A stretch of 64,000 nt of DNA. Origin: Aradus depressus (lineage: Eukaryota; Arthropoda; Insecta; Hemiptera; Aradidae). Position numbers and translations under genes: made by a program. The DNA lies in the NCBI GenBank assembly GCA_963662175.1, contig OY759216.1:52965087-53029086 (forward strand). The letters are read 5' to 3'. This document shows positions 27,101 through 32,960 of this stretch, piece after piece. The notes beneath the pieces are model-generated. The model did no database searches. It was not told the DNA's origin and was given only the letters and a program-made list of their open reading frames with translations. Each line of letters begins with the position of its first letter. Position 1 is the stretch's first letter.

Positions 27101-28959
27101 GGAAATTTATGGGGAAGAGCCGATTAGTGAGAGGCTGTGGTTTAACTCGGTCGAAACGCCAAAGCCGCAGGCTAGTGGAGATCCTACATTTTTATAATGT
27201 AATCAGACAATTATGAAAGAGGTCTACTATGAACAACTTGACCGCTTGAAGTTAACCTTGGAAACAGAAACGTCCTTCTCTGGTTAATAGACGCGAAGTT
27301 TTATTCCACCAGAACAATACGAAAGCTCACGTTGCAAGTTGAGACCCTACAAAAACGACCTCACTTGGGTTGGTCAAATATAAGTCAGCCCCCGTATTCT
27401 CCAGACACAGCACTTTCAGGAGTCTCCAGAATGTCCTAACTGACCAGACCATCAATAGATTAGGAGGACTTCTGAATCAAAATTGGGGTTTCTGTGTTAG
27501 CCCAGCGGATAACGCCGCTAAACACAAAAGCCCTAATAACGGCAAGTAATGAATGTATCGACACATGGGGGGTCGGACAACATAAAACCGTGATTAAAAC
27601 TCAACATCCAATTTCCGACCGATTACAAAACTTCTACACTTCTAACAACTGGGGAAATAACATTTAGAAATACATTAACTCACATTTCACAAAATCTCTT
27701 TAAACAAAGTAGAATTATTAATTCATAATAGCGTATAATTGGTAAACCATGCACCTTTTTAAGGTTTTTAGTAGAGTTGAACACTATTAACGAGTGTTTG
27801 TCGTCTGTCTGCCGCCCCAGAAACTATTGGAGTTATATAATTAGTTGATGATATGAAGACTCAGCGAAATATAATTGGGTAGACAATAAATATTAAAGGA
27901 AAAAAAAAAAGTATAGACATTTCAGGTTACTATATGTAGCATGATAGTACATGGCGAATAAAATATTCGAATAACATTAATATTTAATTTTTTAGTGTAT
28001 ATAACGAACTAATTCAAGAAATATTGACCAAAACTTGTAATATAAAAATATTGAAGAAATAATTAAAATGTTGATGACATCACAGCTACAAACTATAATC
28101 GAATCAATCTTGAATAGACTGAAAGTGCAAGTAATGACATTATTGAATTGAATTTAAAAATTAATAATGTAAGAGCTACACTTTACTACGTTATCCTTTG
28201 GTGACACCAAATGATTTAATTAGCTGAGAATCGGCGAAAAAATATATAAAACTGAAACGTACCTCAATAGGGATAAGATCTTTGCTCTTAACGTTGTTCA
28301 CAATATGCTTAGTGCCAACAATTTGTATTGAAGCAGTTACCTCCATGTGTCGACAATATCCTCTTTGGGTGTCCTTCCCCTTAATCATCCTTCGAACAAC
28401 ATCTCCCGGCATAAGTGAGCGATCCGCCAGACCAACCTACAAGTTATCACTTATCAAATGACTAGGAAAGGTTATAATGAATCACAAAGGTTTCGATTAA
28501 AACTTTGAATGAAACCTAAATAAAATGAAAATTAAAACATTGTAAGTCAACAAAAACTTTAAGACAATAATATTGCAATAAAGCCATTTGGAATTAAATT
28601 GTCTCAATACCGAATAGTACCTCCTGAACCTGTTATAACTTTCAAAATCACTGACAGTTACTCAAACACCACTAATTGTTAGGAATTAGTAATTAACCTC
28701 ACTGTTACTAATAGTATACAACTAAAAGATTAATAATATGAAGCATTACTTTTCGTTCAGAGACAACTTCTTCTGCTCCAGTTGGGTGCCACGCAACACG
28801 AATATGTCCTTTTTTCATCTTTCCACTTTCTTCATTATCAGAATTATCATCACTACTAACTAACTCCGAATTCTCAAGCACCATCCCAAATTCAATATTC
28901 CCTTTCTTGTTAACTCTGTAAACTTCATCTTCGTAAAAGTACTGATGTTCAGCAGCCAT
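1..28959 (-). CDS. UBE2O: UBE2O, E2/E3 hybrid ubiquitin-conjugating enzyme (20 exons, 3' end cut by window)
   Basis: UBE2O is a large E2 that also acts as its own E3, attaching ubiquitin to basic or orphan substrates such as unassembled ribosomal proteins (family knowledge). Spliced exons, in order: 28750-28959, 28263-28436, 26552-26710, 24622-24765, 22304-22431, 21987-22159, 20084-20239, 18882-19015, 17149-17277, 16117-16325, 15318-15480, 14565-14731, 12414-12575, 12029-12171, 8801-9059, 7664-7752, 6741-6848, 5850-6013, 2316-2577 and 1-167. All junctions are GT/AG and the phases join without a break, giving 1100 residues to the window edge; the human protein is about 1290. Diagnostic stretches are [20 protein letters not shown] (about 75-94), [20 protein letters not shown] (about 479-498) and the UBC fold with catalytic Cys about 1015 in [11 protein letters not shown]. 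Introns are 0.1-4 kb and full of repeats. Start chosen: first ATG of the conserved N-terminus, context tcaacATGG. Confidence 0.96.
300..505 (-). repeat. PLE-terminal-type repeat, copy 1
   Basis: Related to 24835-25075 and 25695-25835; all share accagttt..gcattac..atcgtcat and a ccagtttgctgagtgcgaacc-like stretch. It contains a hammerhead-like core at 316-338. It lies in the last visible UBE2O intron. Confidence 0.55.
675..997. mobile_element. pogo/Tigger-type MITE
   Basis: 323-bp element with about 24-bp inverted ends, cagtagattcccgctaatcc against the complement of ggattagcgggagtctactg, flanked by TA (673-674 and 998-999). The CAGTAGACTCCCGC.AATCCG end and TA target are typical of pogo/Tigger. 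There is no coding capacity. Internal copies of tccggat sit near both ends. Confidence 0.85.
1298..1511 (+). mobile_element. tRNA-derived SINE family B, copy 1
   Basis: The head resembles a tRNA (A-box-like tggccgtgcgggctagagcg, B-box-like gggtttgaatccc), followed by an 80-bp body ending in catggctaatatgcaccgta and a poly(A) tail. About 210 bp. Other copies are at 5048-5252 and 59618-59836. Confidence 0.85.
1513..1957. other. Intron sequence without recognised content
   Basis: Only short homopolymers and a C-rich patch (about 1645-1665) were seen. Confidence 0.5.
1958..2300. repeat. Repeat family R (TACTTCCCCAG ends), 5' part
   Basis: Starts tacttccccagaacgaatta and carries cttttcgctcctcctccaaa, shared with 8217-8617, then the ttttgtgtcgataaattcat block shared with every R copy. 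R looks like a short DNA transposon because complete copies begin TACTTCCCCAG and end CTGGGGAAGTA. Confidence 0.6.
2316..2577 (-). CDS. UBE2O: UBE2O exon 19, catalytic part of the UBC domain
   Basis: Encodes residues 958-1044: [20 protein letters not shown], then [19 protein letters not shown]. The Cys in KVCVSLLG (about residue 1015) is the ubiquitin-thioester site. Acceptor catag, donor gtgagt. Confidence 0.97.
2578..3433. other. Intron sequence without recognised content
   Basis: No splice-bounded conserved exon, repeat family or RNA gene was recognised. Small open frames here lack support. Confidence 0.45.
3434..3770 (+). mobile_element. tRNA-derived SINE family A, copy 1
   Basis: The tRNA-like head has an A box (ggtagctcagtggtatgcct) and a B box (gtgggttcgatatcc). 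It is followed by a central core (gggacgttaagcgatggtcc ... tacaatttcaggtactcgtt) and a tail ending catgagtcataataacta. About 340 bp. This family has eight copies in the window. Confidence 0.9.
4439..4605. mobile_element. Small MITE-like element
   Basis: Inverted ends ggccataacaggactt (4440-4455) and aagtcctgttatgacgg (about 4589-4605) flank about 130 bp. There is no coding capacity and the family is not recognised. Confidence 0.5.
4850..5462 (-). mobile_element. mariner remnant (irritans-like) with nested SINE
   Basis: Inverted ends gaggtgtgttcaaaaaataa and the complement of ttactttttgaacacacctc, about 30 bp. The inner left segment tgttatccccttcaaagtag resembles the 3' coding end of mariner transposases on the minus strand. 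Most of the transposase is deleted and a SINE B sits inside at 5048-5252. Confidence 0.75.
5048..5252 (-). mobile_element. tRNA-derived SINE family B, copy 2
   Basis: Reverse copy with poly(T) at its left end (5048-5065) and the tRNA-like head at right (ctctagcccgcatggccacc). It is inserted in the mariner remnant, so it is younger than that element. Confidence 0.85.
5850..6013 (-). CDS. UBE2O: UBE2O exon 18, start of the UBC domain
   Basis: Encodes residues 903-957, including [20 protein letters not shown] and [18 protein letters not shown]. This is the first helix of the E2 fold and matches the UBE2O-type UBC. Ends in phase 0. Confidence 0.96.
6378..6661 (-). mobile_element. tRNA-derived SINE family A, copy 2
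   Basis: Reverse copy. Its tail begins at left (agttattgcgactcgtggcc), the core has gagtacctgacatcgtacag, and the head ends caccagctaccggcatactc. It lies between UBE2O exons 17 and 18. The stretch between core and head is shortened. Confidence 0.85.
6741..6848 (-). CDS. UBE2O: UBE2O exon 17
   Basis: Encodes residues 867-902 ([20 protein letters not shown]...), a polar linker ahead of the E2 domain. Borders gttag and gtaaac, phase 1 in and out. Confidence 0.82.
6965..7575. repeat. Repeat family R, copy 2
   Basis: Shares gtatcgatataatcattaca-like blocks, aatcaataggtgccgtgctt, and the 3' end ccgattacataactttccct ... tagctggggaagtaa. An internal module (attcgt/tcattaca ... cccttc.cct) is repeated three times. 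Confidence 0.7.
7664..7752 (-). CDS. UBE2O: UBE2O exon 16
   Basis: Short exon for residues 837-866 ([20 protein letters not shown]...), polar linker. Supported by borders and phase only; its sequence is not a recognised conserved block. Confidence 0.8.
8217..8617. repeat. Repeat family R, copy 3
   Basis: Begins gtgtacttttcagaacgaat and ends cataacttcccttatacttc ... gtggaagtaa. About 400 bp, in the intron between UBE2O exons 15 and 16. Confidence 0.7.
8801..9059 (-). CDS. UBE2O: UBE2O exon 15
   Basis: Encodes residues 751-837. A Ser/Thr-rich linker is followed by [20 protein letters not shown], a predicted helix. Acceptor ttag, donor gtaatt; phase 1 in, phase 2 out. Confidence 0.92.
9200..9670. 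repeat. PLE-type repeat with hammerhead-like core
   Basis: Shares cgcagagatattgtgaa ... atattgtctatttcacaa with 25285-25440 (there cgagatattgtgaaacattt). The hammerhead-like core is at 9327-9350. No intact coding frame; the 116-codon open frame across it is not supported. Confidence 0.6.
9751..9974 (-). repeat. Left inverted terminal repeat of the Penelope-like element
   Basis: About 225 bp, nearly identical in inverted orientation to 11335-11559. It contains a hammerhead-like core on the minus strand (9827-9850). Terminal repeats in either orientation are known for Penelope-like elements. Confidence 0.85.
10246..11334 (-). pseudogene. Penelope-like reverse transcriptase + GIY-YIG endonuclease (broken)
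   Basis: The frame starts mid-RT with [18 protein letters not shown]. It continues through [12 protein letters not shown], where YVDD is the catalytic pair, and a thumb-like part. It then runs into [19 protein letters not shown] and [13 protein letters not shown], the GIY-YIG domain of Penelope-like elements, ending in a stop at 10246. A single in-frame TGA at 10837-10839 interrupts an otherwise open frame of about 360 codons. With the missing RT N-terminus, this copy cannot encode a full protein. The single lesion suggests fairly recent decay. Confidence 0.88.
11335..11559 (+). repeat. Right inverted terminal repeat of the Penelope-like element
   Basis: Inverted copy of 9751-9974. The hammerhead-like core is at 11459-11482 on the plus strand (CTGAGGA, 13-base stem II, GAAA). 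Confidence 0.85.
12029..12171 (-). CDS. UBE2O: UBE2O exon 14
   Basis: Encodes residues 703-750 ([20 protein letters not shown] ...), helical and rich in Arg, Glu and Gln. Acceptor attag, donor gtaaat. Confidence 0.92.
12414..12575 (-). CDS. UBE2O: UBE2O exon 13
   Basis: Encodes residues 649-703 ([20 protein letters not shown]...), a likely helical, coiled-coil-type segment that in the family lies before the UBC domain. Acceptor cgtag, donor gtaatc. Confidence 0.92.
12779..12975 (-). mobile_element. SINE family A, copy 3 (head missing)
   Basis: Reverse copy holding the tail (agttattgtgactatgcccg), body and core (gcacctgacatcgtacaggc), with the tRNA head absent. It lies between UBE2O exons 12 and 13. 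Confidence 0.8.
13540..13686 (+). mobile_element. Non-LTR retrotransposon 3' end
   Basis: ctagggagtgtcccccactg ... ctcccctcttgac, then AT-rich sequence and a poly(A) run (13671-13684). The layout matches the 3' UTR of the Jockey-type copy at 49170-49335 (ctagggagtgtcagcgctgg ... ctctcccaac). Coding sequence before it was not recognised. Confidence 0.55.
13687..14564. other. Intron sequence without recognised content
   Basis: AT-rich with many short A or T runs; nothing assignable. Confidence 0.5.
14565..14731 (-). CDS. UBE2O: UBE2O exon 12
   Basis: Encodes residues 594-648 ([20 protein letters not shown]...) followed by an acidic run with [18 protein letters not shown]. The donor gtacct was chosen because its phase (2) fits the next exon. 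A weaker donor 19 bases further on (gtaatg) would not keep frame. Confidence 0.93.
14732..15317. other. Intron 11 of UBE2O
   Basis: An internal inverted pair is present, gaggggattagaagcaaagg (14837) and cctttgcttctaaccccctc (15063). It suggests an unrecognised MITE of about 250 bp (14835-15085). Confidence 0.5.
15318..15480 (-). CDS. UBE2O: UBE2O exon 11
   Basis: Encodes residues 539-593 ([20 protein letters not shown] ... VIRVAN). Acceptor tccag, donor gtaaga, leaving in phase 0. Confidence 0.96.
15481..16116. other. Intron sequence without recognised content
   Basis: AT-rich; no exon or repeat family recognised. Confidence 0.5.
16117..16325 (-). CDS. UBE2O: UBE2O exon 10
   Basis: Encodes residues 470-539. 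It contains [20 protein letters not shown] and [19 protein letters not shown], near-invariant in the family. Leaves in phase 2. Acceptor ggtag, donor gtaagt. Confidence 0.97.
16326..17148. other. Intron sequence without recognised content
   Basis: AT-rich; no exon or repeat family recognised. Confidence 0.5.
17149..17277 (-). CDS. UBE2O: UBE2O exon 9
   Basis: Encodes residues 427-469, a basic run ([20 protein letters not shown]) then [20 protein letters not shown], the start of the second conserved region. Phase 0 at both ends. Confidence 0.95.
17640..18240 (+). pseudogene. Non-LTR retrotransposon RNase H/3' fragment
   Basis: Frames read [20 protein letters not shown], the RNase H active-site region of LINEs of the I/R1/Loa type. 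Downstream is a [15 protein letters not shown] and CDRCGEEDF zinc-knuckle-like tail. Frameshifts and stops break it up. It is inserted in the UBE2O intron between exons 8 and 9, antisense to the gene. Confidence 0.8.
18530..18840 (+). pseudogene. Second RNase H-type LINE fragment
   Basis: Short matches [17 protein letters not shown] and [11 protein letters not shown] follow the WxxGHxGxxGNExAD and Cys-His tail pattern. Heavily decayed and diverged from the neighbouring fragment. Confidence 0.55.
18882..19015 (-). CDS. UBE2O: UBE2O exon 8
   Basis: Encodes residues 382-426: a Ser/Asn-rich stretch ([20 protein letters not shown]) followed by [13 protein letters not shown]. Acceptor actag, donor gtaggt. 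Confidence 0.9.
19016..20083. other. UBE2O intron 7, mostly unassigned
   Basis: Contains a purine/pyrimidine-rich patch (19150-19400) and, at 20005-20040, the motif cccgggcaacgctgggt. That motif is shared with 48848-48866 and is a frequent repeat end in insect genomes. Confidence 0.45.
20084..20239 (-). CDS. UBE2O: UBE2O exon 7 (low-complexity linker)
   Basis: Encodes residues 330-381, a charged Lys/Glu/Asp/Asn-rich linker ([20 protein letters not shown]). Conservation cannot be judged by eye. The call rests on a clean acceptor (tttag), a donor (gtaggt) and phase matching both neighbours. It could be alternatively spliced. Confidence 0.8.
20240..21125. other. Intron sequence without recognised content
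   Basis: AT-rich; nothing assignable. Confidence 0.45.
21126..21285. repeat. 33-bp minisatellite, about 4.6 copies
   Basis: Unit aacattagtgtggagatagc + aaagtgtgttgtg. The copies differ at only a few sites, in an alternating pattern (aacattag/aacataag). Because 33 is divisible by 3, all frames without a stop stay open and give spurious repeat peptides. Confidence 0.92.
21987..22159 (-). CDS. UBE2O: UBE2O exon 6
   Basis: Encodes residues 272-329 ([20 protein letters not shown]...). The end is rich in Arg and Lys (LRLRRKRTG). Acceptor ttgtag, donor gtaggc. Confidence 0.93.
22304..22431 (-). CDS. UBE2O: UBE2O exon 5
   Basis: Encodes residues 230-272 ([20 protein letters not shown]...). Enters in phase 0 and leaves in phase 2. 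Acceptor ttgcag, donor gtaaat. Confidence 0.93.
22515..23012. repeat. Repeat family R, copy 4
   Basis: Carries the ttttgtgtcgatacattaat block, a 25-base C run (about 22621-22646), aatcaataggtgtcatcctt, and the end ccgattacataacttctcct ... gttggagaagtaa. Confidence 0.7.
23235..23260. repeat. Poly(C) tract
   Basis: About 23 C in a row, the second long C run within 620 bp (other at 22621-22646). Confidence 0.9.
23725..24560. repeat. Possible MITE pair
   Basis: The stretches at about 23733-23790 and 24495-24550 resemble one another (gggac.gg/cagtttttgtacgttgt against ggaccgacaattttttacgt). They may be sub-terminal parts of one decayed element. Weak evidence. Confidence 0.3.
24622..24765 (-). 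CDS. UBE2O: UBE2O exon 4
   Basis: Encodes residues 182-229 ([20 protein letters not shown]...), phase 0. Acceptor aaacag, donor gtgagt. Confidence 0.94.
24835..25440 (-). repeat. PLE-terminal-type repeats, tandem pair
   Basis: 24835-25075 resembles 300-505. 25285-25440 resembles 9205-9350 and carries a hammerhead-like core at 25394-25416 (minus). No coding part remains. Confidence 0.6.
25695..25835 (+). repeat. PLE-terminal-type repeat, opposite orientation
   Basis: Reverse relative of 300-505: gcgaacc-type block, gttataactaatcatgacga, tggtataatgtcaaaaccag. The hammerhead-like core is degraded (GAAA reads CAAAA). Confidence 0.5.
25836..26551. other. Intron sequence without recognised content
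   Basis: AT-rich, no assignable feature. Confidence 0.4.
26552..26710 (-). CDS. UBE2O: UBE2O exon 3
   Basis: Encodes residues 129-181 ([18 protein letters not shown]...), phase 0. Acceptor ttgtag, donor gtgagt. Confidence 0.94.
26960..27440 (+). pseudogene. mariner transposase fragment
   Basis: Around 27290-27420 the plus strand reads RKVLFHQDNTKAHV and, further on, [10 protein letters not shown]. These match the FHxDNAxPH and PPYSPDLAPSD blocks that carry the second and third catalytic positions of mariner transposases. Stops and gaps are numerous. The full extent is uncertain. Confidence 0.7.
27666..28262. other. Intron sequence without recognised content
   Basis: The preceding 27555-27665 holds a partial R-type end (gaccgattacaaaacttcta ... 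actggggaaataa); beyond it nothing was recognised. Confidence 0.4.
28263..28436 (-). CDS. UBE2O: UBE2O exon 2
   Basis: Encodes residues 71-128, phase 0 to phase 0. It carries [18 protein letters not shown] and KDTQRGYCR, among the best conserved blocks of the family's N-terminal region. Confidence 0.95.
28750..28959 (-). CDS. UBE2O: UBE2O exon 1 (start codon)
   Basis: Encodes residues 1-70, beginning [15 protein letters not shown]. It contains an acidic serine-rich patch and ends in phase 0 at SERK followed by the donor gtaatg. This is the start of the first conserved region (CR1). Confidence 0.93.
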
Positions 28960-30083
28960 GTTGATTAATAAACGGTAAAGTTGAAATCCCAGGTATCAAT
29001 CCTTTTGCCTTAGCAGTGTAGCCATGCAATTTTTCTAATTCTTTTTGAAGACATACTAAAAAAATATATATATGCAATAAATAAAAATCTAAAATGAAAA
29101 ATGTCTAATGAGAAATTCAAAGAAACATAATGCTAATAGTTACTTACTTTTTAATGCCATATACTTAACCAATTTTTTTAAACCATCTTTTAAATATTTT
29201 TTTGTTGAAGTTAAGGTGTGTTTGCGAAACGATTTATGCCCAACATAATTTTGAAACTACTCTACTTTGCAATTTAACTTAATTAAGAATATTTAACATA
29301 TGTATGATATTATACACAAAGCTGACAGTTGTGGTTTGGTCATAAAAGACTACACTATATTTTAGATTATTTAATTATTATTGATTGTAATTCAAATTCA
29401 ATTTACTGAAATATTAATGTTCTCAGTAATTAATTTATCATTTCTCTTATGTTTATTCTATGTGTTTTGGATAATTTTAATAACATAAATAAACATTAAA
29501 CTCTTATTATATGTAGCTTCTATGTCTTCTGTAACAAAATAATAATCTAATTTTACTTGCAGCTTTCTGCAATCTATCTTTAATCCTTAAGGACCAGTAA
29601 AGAAATGGGCTAACGGCTTAAGATCAGTTCCGTAATTGCCATAGAGGACTCAAGAAGATAGATAATAGTAAACGTACAGTGAAAAGTGAGTGATTAATCA
29701 CCTGAGACTGGAAATACACTATGTTCGGATTTTCGTGATAACCCTAATGAGTGTTTGAAACAGATCAGGTCTTTCTTTTCAGGTAATTGGCGCGTAACTT
29801 TTTTTTTTTTTTGCCATCTTGTTCTTAGAAAATTTGTGAGAAGACCAAATAGCCTATTTTCCTGTCTCGTCCTAGATTCCCAATTTTCGAGATACCTGAA
29901 GGTGCGTTCGGAAATGTGTGACTGGCATAACCGTCTCAAGTAATCGGACCGTTCCGAAATGAAATTCAAGTTGATCAATCGGGGTTCAGAGAAAAAAAGC
30001 AAAAACAAAGAAAATACAGAAAAAAATGATCAGGACACACATTAAAGGATTCTCTACATGAGAACTGCATTGGTAGGTACATA
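28960..30083. promoter_or_regulatory. Upstream region of UBE2O, promoter not resolved
   Basis: The UBE2O 5' UTR and promoter must begin here on the minus strand. No clear TATA box, initiator or CpG-rich stretch stands out. If the leader extends to 29025, it holds a nine-codon upstream ORF starting at 29025. The rest (29100-30083) is AT-rich with no recognised gene. Confidence 0.4.
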
Positions 30084-31714
30084 CGTGGCGTTCAAAAGTA
30101 TTTGCACAAGCAATATTTTACTCATAATCATAGTAAGGGACAACTAAAAAAATCATATAACTAGGTACACAAAAACGTTATTTATTTAAGCATATATTTA
30201 CGTAAAACCCGTTAATGCGAAATAAGAATACATATTTATACAACAATTTTTCTTGAAAAAGCTCCGTTCAAAAGTATTTGCACATAATATAAAACTTGAA
30301 ATAAAAATTATTATAAAATCAATAAAACAACCTATAATATTTTTAATACTTGGTATAAAGTCCATTGGCGTCTATCACAGCCTGAAGCCTCCTTGGCATG
30401 GAATTAACTACATTTTTTATGAAGTTAATGTCAACTTTATTCCACTCGTCCAATAAAATGTCTTTTAAATTATTTTTTTCCTTAATTTTATGTTTTCGAA
30501 TGTTAAGGTCTAAATAGTTCCAAACATGTTCTATAATATTTAAATTTGGAGATTGTGGAGGGGTTTGTAGCATCCTGGGCGCATTATAAAGAAGCCATTC
30601 TCTGGTTTTATTGGCCTTGTGTTTTGGATCATTGTCCTGTTGGAATATAAAAATATTTTTCATATTCAATTTGATGGCACTAGCTCGGAGATTATGGCGC
30701 AAAATGTTGACGTAGGTATCAGCAGTCATGACAGATTCAATTGGGACAAGATTGCCTACCCCATTATAAGCCACACACCCCCAGACCATCACATGACCTC
30801 CACCATGTTTTATCTCGTAGGTGTGACATTAAGGCGTTTAAGCTCTTTATTTGGTTTTCGCCAGATATATTTTTTCCCGTCACTTCCAAAAACGTTAAAT
30901 TTGCTCTCATCACTAAAGAGGACGCTTTGCCAAAATTCCATTGGCTTGCTGAGATGGGTTTTTGCAAATTCCAACCTTTTTTTCCTGTTGACCTCAGATA
31001 TGAAGGGTTTTTTCCTTGGAACTCTTCCATGAAAATCAGCTTTATAGAGCGCTCTTTTTACTGTTGATTCACTCACACGTTTTTCACAAGTCAATTCGAC
31101 CTTATTGACTAATTGCCAACCACTTGTGGATGGGTGTGCCTTTACTTCCCGTACGATATCCCTGCACTCCCGTTGTGTCAGAGCCCTTGGTCGTCCTGTT
31201 CGTTGCTTATCTAACGTATTTCCTGTCTCCTCGAACCTTTTTATGACATAACGGACTGTAGAAAAATTTAAATTTCAAATATTCCCAATTTCACGGTAGG
31301 TTTTGCCTTGGTTTCTCAATAAAATAATATTTCCCCTTACTGCCTGGGATAACTCACGTTTCTTCGGTGCCATGTTGACTGAGACTGGATTAAAATAGTA
31401 GACTATTCTGAAGAATGTTAATCCCTAATTGAGTGAGAAAGGAAATGTAAACAAAAAGAGTAAACACACTCAGGTATAGAATTACTGTACTAATTAAAAT
31501 AACCAGTATAATTTGTGCAAATACTTTTGAACGGTCTTTTTCAAGAAAAAATGTTGTAAAAATATGTATTCTTATTTCGCATTAACGGGTTTTACGTAAA
31601 TATATGCATAAATAAATAAAGTTTTTGTATATCTAGTTATATGATTTTTTTAGTTGTCCCTTACTATGATTATGAGTAAAATATTGCTTGTGCAAATACT
31701 TTTGAACGCCACAG
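30084..31714 (-). mobile_element. Tc1-family transposon with IR/DR ends
   Basis: 1631 bp flanked by TA (30082-30083 and 31715-31716). The roughly 215-bp inverted ends each contain two copies of the binding-site-like motif cgttcaaaagtatttgcaca, one outermost and one near 30266 or 31510, the IR/DR layout seen in Tc1 elements such as Sleeping Beauty. The two ends are highly similar, so the copy is young. Confidence 0.95.
30343..31373 (-). pseudogene. Tc1 transposase, broken by one stop and one frameshift
   Basis: Starts at the ATG at 31371-31373 (MAPKKRELSQAVRGN). It hits an in-frame TGA near 31275 in the first HTH, resumes through the second HTH (RVSESTVKRALYKADFHGR) and the first catalytic Asp (VLFSDESKFNVFG). 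It shifts frame near 30800, then continues HVMVWGCVAYNGVGN, QQDNDPKHKA (second Asp) and SPNLNIIEHVWNYL (Glu), a DD34E pattern. All catalytic residues are present but no single frame encodes them, so this copy should not make active protein. Confidence 0.92.
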
Positions 31715-31716
31715 TA

Positions 31717-32050
31717 AGTCTATTACTTACTGCAAATTTATTAAATTCACAGTTCTGTAATATACTTTTAGGACTTTATGGTTTCAGGCCTATTTTAACC
31801 ATAATAATATGACAGGTCAGAAAATAAAATATATTTCGTTAAATTCCTTTTATTTCGGAGGGGAGTGAGACGGCATGAAAAATCTCTTTCTAAACATAGT
31901 TTGATGTAGCCGCTAGAGCGCCAGTAAAAACTCTGGAATATCCCAAATGAGCATTTGTAGAATTTTAAAACGATTTAAATATCATCCTTATCACATATCC
32001 TTACATCATAAGGCCAAATAGAAAAATAGGGTGTATGGCGTCTTAAAATT
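31717..32050. other. Spacer between Tc1 and tandem arrays
   Basis: No recognised content; degenerate relatives of the following array begin near 31975. Confidence 0.4.
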
Positions 32051-32082
32051 TTGGACGGGAGACGGGGTTGTGGGGGGGGGGG

Positions 32083-32850
32083 GGCCTAAGTATAAATATA
32101 GTGCTAGCTCATTAACGCTTGGTCGGATTGTCACGAAATTCCACATGTAGTATTCTTAAAAGCCAATTGATGAAATGGGTGTGACATCCCAAAATGTTAA
32201 AAGGGAGGGGGGCTTGTGGGGGGACCTAAGTATAAAAATATTGATAACTCTTTAATGGTTGGTTGGATTATCATGAAATTTCACATGTGGTATTCCTGAA
32301 GGCCAAATAGAAAAATAGGGTGTGTGACGGGTCAAAATTTTGTGCGGGAGATCGGGTTGTGGGGGGGCTTAAGTATAAATATAGTTCCAGCTCATTAACG
32401 GTTGGTCGTATTGTCATGGAATTTCACATGTAGTATTCTTAAAAGCCAAATAGAAATATAGGGTGTATATGTCACAAAATTTTGAACGGGAGGGTGGGTT
32501 GATGGGGCCTAGGTATAAGTATAGTGATAAGTCATTAACGGATTATCGGATTGTCACGAAATTTCACATGTAGTAATCATAAAGGCCAAATGGAAAATGG
32601 GGAGTGTGACGTCAAAAAATTGTGAACGGGAGGGGGGTTGTGGGGGTAGGCCTAAATTCGAAGATAGTGATAGGTCATTAACGGATTATCGGATTGTCAT
32701 GAAATTTCTCATGTAGTATTCTTGATGGCAAAATTGAAAAATACACTATGTGACATCTAAAAAATGGGGGAGGGGCTAAGCATAAAAAATAATGCTGAAT
32801 GATTAAATGGTAATCGGATAGTCATGAATTTCACATGTAGTAGTAGTAAC
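32083..32850. repeat. Tandem array of about 140-bp units
   Basis: Six units, each with ctcattaacggttggtcgga, ttgtcacgaaatttcacatg, tagtattcttaaaggccaaa and a G-rich joint (gggaggggggttgtgggggg). Units start near 32085, 32222, 32370, 32512, 32655 and 32780. A further unit at 34815-34960 lies past the next array. Confidence 0.88.
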
Positions 32851-32854
32851 TATG

Positions 32855-32960
32855 TACTAGCTGTGGGGTCCGCTGTTGCAAAGCACCTACAAGCTGTGAT
32901 GCCCAGCGTTCCTAATTACGTACTAGCTGTGGGGTCCGCTGTTGCAAGGCACTTACGTGC
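32855..32960 (+). repeat. 33/66-bp minisatellite, left block 1
   Basis: Contains tactagctgtggggtccgct and agctgtgatgcccagcgttc in direct orientation. Same unit as 34960-35079, 48575-48725 and (inverted) 50115-50810. Confidence 0.88.

Noticed and set aside
30619..31067. Plus-strand frames of 137 and 108 codons across the Tc1 element
   Set aside because: Antisense shadows of the transposase on the minus strand.
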